Part shown: piece after piece, positions 57,567-64,000 of the stretch
Layout of the letters: each line of letters starts with the position of its first letter
Position numbering within the stretch: position 1 is the stretch's first letter
Assembly (NCBI RefSeq): GCF_964212655.1
Contig: NZ_OZ156465.1
Coordinates: 4,278,001 to 4,342,000 of the forward strand
Length of the DNA: 64,000 nucleotides
Direction of reading: 5' to 3'
Source of the DNA: Candidatus Thiodiazotropha sp. LNASS1
Lineage (GTDB): Bacteria > Pseudomonadota > Gammaproteobacteria > Chromatiales > Chromatiaceae
Program-made: the position numbers and the translations under genes
Notes under the pieces: generated by a model
The model's database searches: none
What the model was told of the DNA's origin: nothing
What the model saw: only the letters and a program-made list of their open reading frames with translations

Positions 57567-60401
57567 CTATATATGATCCTGATGCCGCAGACTCTGTTCA
57601 TTGCAATGACGGGCGATCTCCTCCCTCGCGGCGGTCTGAAGGCGAACGGCCTCCGCCCAATCATCTCCCTGCGGTTCCAGTGGTGGTGAGATGATGATCC
57701 GCACGGCGCCATGGTGTGGGAAGTTGGAGTCGGATTGCAGGATGGCGCGGGTGCCTCTTAGGGTGACCGGTAAAAGCGTCGCCCCGCTTTTGGCTGCCGT
57801 GACAAAGGCTCCCATGTGGAACGGTAACAAGCCCGGTTCAGCCCGGAATGTGCCTTCGGGATAGATCGCCAACGACCGGCCGGCAGCGAGCTGTTTGGCG
57901 AACTCCTCGGTTGCGATGGCGCTGCGCAAGGTATCGAATCGCTCCACGAACACCGTATCGAGGCGTTGCAGAAACAGCCTGGAGTAGAACTTCACCGCCA
58001 GCTCCTGCTTGGCGACATAGATGAAGTCCCGGGGTATGCCGTCGATCAGTGCCAGGGTGTCGAGATAACTGGCGTGATTGGCGATCAGGATGACGGGGCG
58101 ATCGGTTGCTGGAAGGTGCTCCAGGCCCTCGACACGAAGCGGTGTGGCGGTAAGGCCGCGCAGGATTCGAATCGCCTTACGGATCACTCTCCAGCGCCAG
58201 GGGAGGCGCGGCAGCAGCACGACCGAGAGCCATACCAGCGGGACCAGGGTATAGAAAATGATCCAGGCATAGAGTGCAAACAGGTAGCTTGCTGAACCTT
58301 TAAAGATCGTGCGCAGCCGCTGTGCTATCCCCGACAGCAGCAGATTCATCACCTGTAACGGCAGCGGGCGCTGTCCCCGTCCCAGGCGTCCCTGTTCATA
58401 CAGTGTCCGCATGGCGCCCCGCCGCAGTTTACCGCTGGAGGTTTTCAGTACGGTATGCGGGGGCGCCAGCAACAGATCGTCCGGCGGCATCCCGAGCAGG
58501 TCGATGGTCTTGTCACGGATTGCCTGTCGCAGGGCTTCAAGACGTTGCGGATCCTTCTCCCGGCTCTCCGCCACGACGACCAGTTGTTCGCTGCCGTTGG
58601 CGGAATCGATGCTGGGGAATGCCGCCACACAACCCTTGCGGATGCCGGGAAGCTCACCGACCAGCTGCTCCAGTTCGTAAGGGTAGATGTTGCGTCCGGC
58701 ACGAATGATCATCTCTTTGATACGGCCGGTAATGTAGATGTCGCCGTCCGCGAGATAGGCGCGGTCACCGGTATCCAGCCAGCCGTCCCGATAGAGGCCC
58801 TTGGTGGCTTCGGGATTGTTGAAATAACCGCGGGTGGCGGAGGGTCCCTGAAATTCGAGCCGCCCCTCGTTGCGCTCGGGGAGTGGCCGATCGGCCTCAT
58901 CCACCACCTGCACCCGGTAACCGGGCAGCGGTCTGCCGCACGCCACGATGGAGAGGGGATCGGGGTCGTCCTCCGCGGCGGTAAGGGCCTCGCCGTTGAG
59001 CATGAAACGGTCTCTGTTGATCCGGTCGACGACAGGCCCGCGCAGTGGTGGCGGGAAGGCCAGCCCCACCGCCACTTCAGCCAGGCCGTAGACCGGTGCC
59101 AGGGCGTTGGCGTTGAGGCCATATGGCGCGTAACGGCGGGTAAATCCCCGCAGCGTGGTGGCGCTGACGGGTTCAGCGCCATTGAAAGCGAACCGCCAGG
59201 AGCTGAGATCCAGTCCCGCGATCTCATCTTCCTCTACCTTGCCGAGACAGAGTTCGTAGCCGAAGTTGGGCGAGCCTGAGAGGGTTCCCCGGTGGTGGTG
59301 AATGGCCCACAGCCAGCGGGAGGGCTGTGCCAGGAAATGCAGGGGTGACATGATCACTAGCGGCATCGCGAAATAGAGGCTGCCGAGCCAGGCGCCGATC
59401 AGGCCCATGTCGTGATAGAGGGGCAGCCAGCTGACGAAGACATCCTCGGGCGTGACCGCCACCGCCTTACCCATGGCGCGGATGTTGGCCAACAGGTCGG
59501 CATGGCTGAGCATCACCCCCTTGGGGTCGCCCGTGCTGCCCGATGAGTATTGCAGAAAAGCGATATCCTGGCTGTTCCTGATGGTTGCGGGAGGCGTGCC
59601 TGCCGTTTTGTCGAGCTCGGACCAGTCGACGATGTGCTGTAGGGAAGGCACCTGGGTTCTGAACAGGCGGGCTACCCTGTGCGCCTCCTGAAACGTGATC
59701 AGTATGTGTACGCCCGCGTTTTGCAATATACGTCCATGGCGGCGCATATGCTCTTCCAGCTGTGAAGGGCGTGTGGGTGGATAGATGGGTACCGGCACGG
59801 CGCCCGCCAGGAGAACGCCGAAAAAACTATGGAAATAGCTCACACCGGTGGGCAGCATCAATGCCACCCTGTCGCCTGGCTGCACCGATCGTTCCCATAA
59901 GCCTGTTGCCACCCGGGTTGCACCCTGCCATAGATCCCGGTAGCTCATCTCATCGGGTTCGCCGTCATTGCCGTAATGTAGGATATGTGTCCTCTCCGGT
60001 TGCTGATCGAGATGCCAGGCCAGGACTTCCATCAGGGTCGAGGCCGCCGATGGTAGCGTTGACCTGTCTTTCGGCAATACCTTCGGCGCCGCTGTTGTCT
60101 CCACTTCCGGCATCCCGGCTGCTTGTGTGAGCAGGGTCATCAGTGCGCGCGGTGTTTCGGCAAGCAATGCTTCGTCCGGCAGCAGGATTGCGAACGCTTT
60201 GTTGATGCGCGCCACCAGCTCGGTGCGGGCCAGGCTGTCCAGTCCCAGGTCGTGCTCCAGACGGCAATCCAGGGTCAAATCATGTTTTAAATTATCGCTG
60301 TCCGGCGACTCATCGATCAATCCTTGAATCACGCTTAGCAGGGCATCAGCGGTGATCTCGGTCTTGCGGTTATCCTTCTGTTGGTTGAGTCGATTACCCA
60401 T
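57567..60401 (-). CDS. Fusion of acyl carrier protein, acyl-AMP ligase and PlsC-type acyltransferase
   Basis: 944 aa with three modules. Residues 10-95: acyl carrier domain with the phosphopantetheine serine in LEHDLGLDSLARTELVARIN. Residues 120-680: fatty acyl-AMP ligase with LQYSSGSTGDPKGVMLSHAD, YHDMGLIGAWLGSLYFAMPL and GDIYITGRIKEMIIRAGRNI. Residues 740-930: two hydrophobic helices, then PlsC acyltransferase with VILIANHASYLDTLALIDGI (HX4D) and LAIYPEGTFRAEPGLLPFHM. The protein probably activates a fatty acid, loads it on its own carrier and transfers it to a lipid acceptor at the membrane. Start at the ATG at 60401 with AAGGG upstream. Confidence 0.9.
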   Translation of the reverse strand: MGNRLNQQKDNRKTEITADALLSVIQGLIDESPDSDNLKHDLTLDCRLEHDLGLDSLARTELVARINKAFAILLPDEALLAETPRALMTLLTQAAGMPEVETTAAPKVLPKDRSTLPSAASTLMEVLAWHLDQQPERTHILHYGNDGEPDEMSYRDLWQGATRVATGLWERSVQPGDRVALMLPTGVSYFHSFFGVLLAGAVPVPIYPPTRPSQLEEHMRRHGRILQNAGVHILITFQEAHRVARLFRTQVPSLQHIVDWSELDKTAGTPPATIRNSQDIAFLQYSSGSTGDPKGVMLSHADLLANIRAMGKAVAVTPEDVFVSWLPLYHDMGLIGAWLGSLYFAMPLVIMSPLHFLAQPSRWLWAIHHHRGTLSGSPNFGYELCLGKVEEDEIAGLDLSSWRFAFNGAEPVSATTLRGFTRRYAPYGLNANALAPVYGLAEVAVGLAFPPPLRGPVVDRINRDRFMLNGEALTAAEDDPDPLSIVACGRPLPGYRVQVVDEADRPLPERNEGRLEFQGPSATRGYFNNPEATKGLYRDGWLDTGDRAYLADGDIYITGRIKEMIIRAGRNIYPYELEQLVGELPGIRKGCVAAFPSIDSANGSEQLVVVAESREKDPQRLEALRQAIRDKTIDLLGMPPDDLLLAPPHTVLKTSSGKLRRGAMRTLYEQGRLGRGQRPLPLQVMNLLLSGIAQRLRTIFKGSASYLFALYAWIIFYTLVPLVWLSVVLLPRLPWRWRVIRKAIRILRGLTATPLRVEGLEHLPATDRPVILIANHASYLDTLALIDGIPRDFIYVAKQELAVKFYSRLFLQRLDTVFVERFDTLRSAIATEEFAKQLAAGRSLAIYPEGTFRAEPGLLPFHMGAFVTAAKSGATLLPVTLRGTRAILQSDSNFPHHGAVRIIISPPLEPQGDDWAEAVRLQTAAREEIARHCNEQSLRHQDHI

Positions 60402-60640
60402 AGGCCTGACCCTTAGGATATGAGAGGCAGTTTGCCTGCCTGTGATCATGACTGCAGCCGGATTTGTCAACACGAATAGTCATGTGATCGCCCGATGTTG
60501 CGGGCCATGGTGATGTGATCGTCGGCGCTCTCCTTAGACTTGGCCCGTTAGGCTAAGTCTAGAAGATAAAATAAGAACGCACACCCATGGGTGTATGAAT
60601 TCTAGGGCCTGTTAACACTAATCCAATCAACAATATGTGA

Positions 60641-62017
60641 TTAATCCGCAGGGGTGCGCTGCATCTTGTTCAGAATCTTATCGTAAAATCGTCTGAACCG
60701 TTGTTTGAGATCTTCAGGTCTTGACAGTATATTGCCGGATGCTATGCCGTCATATTTATAGTCAGGATCGTCAATAACCGCATAGCGGACGACATCGTCT
60801 ATCAGGGTGTAGATAAAGGTCAGGATCTGTGGATTGAAAATATCGTTATGGCCTGCCATTACCGTTTTATCGGTTTTAATAAACTGCAACGGATAATCTG
60901 CAGGGAGAGGGCCTATTGTCGGGTGGCCATCAAGTGTCGTCAGTCCTTTCGGCACGCAATCATCCGGTACCTCATCACAGGGCAGTAAGGAGGGATAAGG
61001 TATATCGCCCGACCTGTTCATGGTCAGTCTGTGAGTCAAGTAGGGTGCAAAGTTGCCGGTAGTTGCCACATCGAGATGTTCTTCCCGCAACACCAGCTTC
61101 TCATCGGTGATTCGGTCGTAATAGTAGGATCTTTCCAGATCCTTCTGACGCCAGGTAAATAACAGGCCGATGGTTTGACCGATAGGAAAGAGGTAGTGGG
61201 TTGCGCTGTCCGCATCGCTGCTGATTGAGTAAAAAAGTGGATTTCTCAGGCTGGTATTTTGATTGTTTACCGCCGCCTCAACCATACTCAATGTTTGGTT
61301 GGCTTCTATGGCCGGATTAAGCACGATGACCGCATCGCCGATCCTTCCGCCATGCTCCTGTCTGTCGTTGACTATGATTTCTGTCAGCACTTCCGACGTT
61401 GCGCTAACGGTGATCGCACCGCCGAAACTGTGTCCCACGATCGCCAATACGTTTCTTTTGTTTTCACGGTCGATTTTATCCAGTTCCAACAGTAGCCGGG
61501 TTACGCCACCCTTGCCGACCTCTTGAGCGACGGCCTTGCGATCCCAGAAGGTCAGTTCCTTGAGCAGGGGCAGCTCGATGCTGCTGCCGCGCCATCCTAT
61601 GTAGACCCCGACCAGGCGCCTGTTGATAAGCTGCGCGGATTCAGCAAGCAACTCCAGGGTTTTTTTGAAGTCTTTGAGATTCTCGTCGTTTTCGTCGGCA
61701 TTGTGCTTCCAGCCATGAATAAAAACGATGGTTACCACACCCTGTGTCCGCTGGCGCTCGCCTATCTTGGCAAGTACCTGTTTTATCCAGTCGTCATTGA
61801 AAGCATTGCCGCGTTCGGTGAATTCGGCGAATGCCAGATCATACTTTGAATGCTCCTGGTAATAACTCTGCTTGCAGTTGCTGCTGTCGGGATCGACGCA
61901 ATTACCGTCGGTCCATGCCATGAAATGATAGGGCTCGGTAGTGGCACAACCCGATACCAGTAACACGAGAATGACCAAGCCGATCGGTACTGATCCAATT
62001 ATATTGCGATGCTCCAT
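60641..62017 (-). CDS. Lipoprotein alpha/beta hydrolase
   Basis: 458 aa. Lipoprotein signal with lipobox LLVSGCATTEP (Cys24). VTIVFIHGWKHNADENDENL holds the oxyanion HGW motif and LAIVGHSFGGAITVSATSEV the nucleophile GHSFG, as in exported lipases/esterases of the DUF900-like type. The C-terminus (AGHNDIFNPQILTFIYTLID) has a histidine that could complete the triad. Outer-membrane-attached hydrolase of unknown substrate. ATG has GGTACC/GGGAGG-like leader. Confidence 0.82.
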   Translation of the reverse strand: MEHRNIIGSVPIGLVILVLLVSGCATTEPYHFMAWTDGNCVDPDSSNCKQSYYQEHSKYDLAFAEFTERGNAFNDDWIKQVLAKIGERQRTQGVVTIVFIHGWKHNADENDENLKDFKKTLELLAESAQLINRRLVGVYIGWRGSSIELPLLKELTFWDRKAVAQEVGKGGVTRLLLELDKIDRENKRNVLAIVGHSFGGAITVSATSEVLTEIIVNDRQEHGGRIGDAVIVLNPAIEANQTLSMVEAAVNNQNTSLRNPLFYSISSDADSATHYLFPIGQTIGLLFTWRQKDLERSYYYDRITDEKLVLREEHLDVATTGNFAPYLTHRLTMNRSGDIPYPSLLPCDEVPDDCVPKGLTTLDGHPTIGPLPADYPLQFIKTDKTVMAGHNDIFNPQILTFIYTLIDDVVRYAVIDDPDYKYDGIASGNILSRPEDLKQRFRRFYDKILNKMQRTPAD

Positions 62018-62146
62018 CTTGGTACCTCCCTGTTATGTTTATGATTCTACATGGTTCCTGGAAGCAGGCGTTGGAATGCATGTTTATGCACTCCACAGTA
62101 ATAACTGTAGGTCACTATTTCTGACCTTACAAAATCACTATAACTG

Positions 62147-62818
62147 TCAGTCCTGTTGTTTGGGCGAACGCAATATCACGATCAATTCAGTCGGTCCATG
62201 CACGCCATACGCCAGGGTCTGCTGAATATCGGCGGATTTGGATGGACCCGATATCAGCAGGGCATTGGTTGGCATCTGTTGCCCCCACTGTTCAGCCTCG
62301 ACCGCTTCGGCAAAGGTGTTATAGAGCTTCTCGCTATCCACCACAACAAAATGGACAGGCGGCACCAGGGACCAGGTGCGGGGTTCGTGTTCATCAGGCC
62401 ATAGGATAAGGCTGCCGGTCTCGGCAATGGCGGCCCTGGCTGAGGTGACTGCCGCATCGGTGTGATAGAAGATCCGCTCCTTCCATTCATCGATGGGGCG
62501 CTCATTATGAACAAGCTTGGGTAACAGCGTATCACCCCAGGCAATCTCGATGGCTTGCGCCAACGATCCCTGTTTCGCATACAGCAGGTTGTCGATCTGT
62601 TTTTCAGTGGCAACCGTTTTCAGGGTGTCTGTCCAGCTGTCGGGAGCGACGATATGGACTTCGGCACGCACCGATTCGAGCATCGATTTGAAGCGGGCGA
62701 TACGCGCCTCCATAGGCCATGTCGGGTTCTCTATGGCCACGGTCTGGCTCGGGGTATCAAAGCTTGGTTGCTTGTTGCGCAGTCGCTGCAGGATGGCCTC
62801 TCTGGCTTTAGCGGTCAT
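62147..62818 (-). CDS. lutC: LutC/LldG family lactate utilisation protein
   Basis: 223 aa. DUF162 family: AREAILQRLRNKQPS near the start, then RPIDEWKERIFYHTDAAVTS, ARAAIAETGSLILWPDEHEP and VPPVHFVVVDSEKLYNTFAE, ending ISGPSKSADIQQTLAYGVHG and PTELIVIL. With LutB (and usually LutA) it forms the iron-sulfur lactate dehydrogenase LutABC. The start overlaps the lutB stop by 11 bp. lutA would lie beyond the right edge. Confidence 0.92.
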   Translation of the reverse strand: MTAKAREAILQRLRNKQPSFDTPSQTVAIENPTWPMEARIARFKSMLESVRAEVHIVAPDSWTDTLKTVATEKQIDNLLYAKQGSLAQAIEIAWGDTLLPKLVHNERPIDEWKERIFYHTDAAVTSARAAIAETGSLILWPDEHEPRTWSLVPPVHFVVVDSEKLYNTFAEAVEAEQWGQQMPTNALLISGPSKSADIQQTLAYGVHGPTELIVILRSPKQQD

Positions 62819-64000
62819 TGAAGCCCTCCTCGCGTGCCCGTTCATGCAGGGTTTTGGCGGCGATGCGGGGTCTGGCGCGGACCCGGGTCCAGGGCTCGAA
62901 ACCGAGGGGCAGGATTTTCCCCAGGCGTGTGACAAGGGTCATTGCCAGGCGATAGAGCGCCGGAGTTCGGTGTAGCCAGCTCCAGCCCTTCCATGTCGTG
63001 GCCTCCATCAATGTACGTCCGCTCCCCTGTCCATGGGTGGTGCCGTCATGGTTGGTTCGTACACGCTCATAGCGCAGCCGATTGAGGAGTGTGGGTATCG
63101 GGATACGCACCGGGCAGACTTCGGCGCAGGCGCCGCAGAGGGTGGAGGCGACAGGCAGTTCGCCCAGGTTGTCCAGTCCCGCCTTCTGCGGTTCCAGAAT
63201 GGACCCGATGGGGCCGGGGATGGTTGTGCCGTAGGCATGGCCGCCGATGCGGGTATAGATCGGGCAATGGTTCATGCAGGCCCCGCAACGGATACAGCGC
63301 AGGGTATTCACCAGCTCGTTGTCTTCATAGATGCGCGATCGGCCATTGTCGAGCAGGATCAGATGCACCTCATCCGGTCCATCCTTCTCCCCCGGCTTGC
63401 GCGGGGAGCTGATCATATTGAAATAGGTGGTGATCGGTTGTCCGGTGGCGCTGCGGGTGAGCAGTTTGAGCAGGGGGGGGACATGCTCCAGCTTCTCCAC
63501 CACCTTTTCGATCCCTGTCACCGCGATATGCACCGGCGGCACTGTTGTGCACATGCGGCCATTGCCCTCGTTCTCCACCAGGCAGAGGGTGCCGCTTTCG
63601 GCAACGGTAAAGTTGACGCCGGAGAGACCCACACCCGCGCGATAGAATTTTTTACGCAGGATGCCACGGGCGCTGCGCGTCAGGGTGTCCACGTCGTCGC
63701 TGTAGGGGATGTCAGGGAATTTTTCGTTGAACAGCTGGGCGATCTCCTGACGTGTTTTATGAATGGCTGGCGCGACGATGTGTGAAGGGGGTTCGCCGGC
63801 GAGCTGCAGGATGTACTCGCCCAGGTCCGATTCCAGGCACTCGATTCCGTGGGATTCCAGAAAACGGTTCAGATCCATCTCCTCGGAGACCATCGACTTT
63901 CCCTTGATCAGCAGCCCTGCCTGATGGCTCCGCATGATTTCAAGCACAATCTGATTCGCCGCATCGACACTTTCCGCCCAATGCACCTGGATGCCGTTGC
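62808..64000 (-). CDS. lutB: LutB/LldF family iron-sulfur protein, N-terminus beyond the window
   Basis: The open frame runs to the right edge (GNGIQVHWAESVDAANQIVL-like sequence), so the first residues are missing. Visible: EIMRSHQAGLLIKGKSMVSE, GVNFTVAESGTLCLVENEGN, and the cluster motifs LRCIRCGACMNHCPIYTRIG and STLCGACAEVCPVRIPIPTL. LutB carries electrons in oxidation of L-lactate to pyruvate, delivering them toward the quinone pool. Overlaps lutC. Confidence 0.92.
   Translation of the reverse strand, partial: NGIQVHWAESVDAANQIVLEIMRSHQAGLLIKGKSMVSEEMDLNRFLESHGIECLESDLGEYILQLAGEPPSHIVAPAIHKTRQEIAQLFNEKFPDIPYSDDVDTLTRSARGILRKKFYRAGVGLSGVNFTVAESGTLCLVENEGNGRMCTTVPPVHIAVTGIEKVVEKLEHVPPLLKLLTRSATGQPITTYFNMISSPRKPGEKDGPDEVHLILLDNGRSRIYEDNELVNTLRCIRCGACMNHCPIYTRIGGHAYGTTIPGPIGSILEPQKAGLDNLGELPVASTLCGACAEVCPVRIPIPTLLNRLRYERVRTNHDGTTHGQGSGRTLMEATTWKGWSWLHRTPALYRLAMTLVTRLGKILPLGFEPWTRVRARPRIAAKTLHERAREEGFNDR

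Overview
The window looks like chromosomal DNA of a metabolically versatile, probably chemolithoautotrophic gammaproteobacterium, in the general style of sulfur-oxidising Chromatiales such as Sedimenticola or Thiodiazotropha. This is inferred from gene content: a periplasmic formate dehydrogenase cluster, two multiheme cytochromes c, a molybdoenzyme operon, GTP-type PEP carboxykinase, a CbbR-like LysR regulator and the GAPDH-ArsJ pair. No rRNA or tRNA was recognised, so the taxonomy is tentative.

Layout. 1-6.0 kb (minus strand) is a respiratory operon: nine-heme cytochrome c related to octaheme tetrathionate reductase, cytochrome b, ArrA/PsrA-type molybdopterin subunit, four-cluster ferredoxin subunit, and the start of a TorD-like chaperone. 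6.4-10.7 kb is accessory DNA: a Tn3-family transposase relic, then small genes (lipoprotein, BrnTA, AAC(6')-like acetyltransferase, VOC protein, TfoX C-terminal protein, YefM-YoeB, GNAT) separated by attC-like sites, i.e. integron cassettes without a visible integrase. pckG follows, then an IS110 element, a mini-element holding a GIY-YIG remnant, and a hypothetical gene.

15.4-29.1 kb is a formate oxidation island: regulator, fdhD and moaA on the minus strand; divergently, DUF3305, DUF3306, a polyferredoxin, a TorD-like chaperone, a Tat micro-protein, fdhABC, and a NarI-like membrane protein with an HdrD/DsrK-like iron-sulfur protein. A MOT1-like molybdate transporter at 32 kb fits the demand for molybdenum. 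29.1-34.8 kb is rich in small elements with 28-31 bp terminal inverted repeats, one split by an IS1111-type IS110 element. 35.2-37.4 kb is the GAPDH-ArsJ organoarsenical efflux operon.

37.9-42.2 kb is a second accessory stretch, AT-rich in part: a WYL-like gene broken by a TGA, a DUF2130 gene, attC-like sites, an IS1182 relic, a second BrnT/antitoxin pair, a small membrane protein, and a sigma-70 region 4 relic. From 42.4 kb to the end come mostly single genes: LysR regulator, SohB, five-heme cytochrome, SCO protein, PstS-like protein, secreted orphans, NADAR protein, CapA protein, a frameshifted GGDEF-EAL gene, an ACP-acyl-AMP ligase-PlsC fusion, a lipoprotein hydrolase, and lutC-lutB running off the right edge.

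The strongest candidates for something little described are the nine-heme cytochrome/ArrAB-like operon, the two integrase-less cassette regions, the repeat family targeted by the IS1111-type element, and the formate dehydrogenase locus with its DsrMK-like tail. All functions are read from sequence patterns without database searches.
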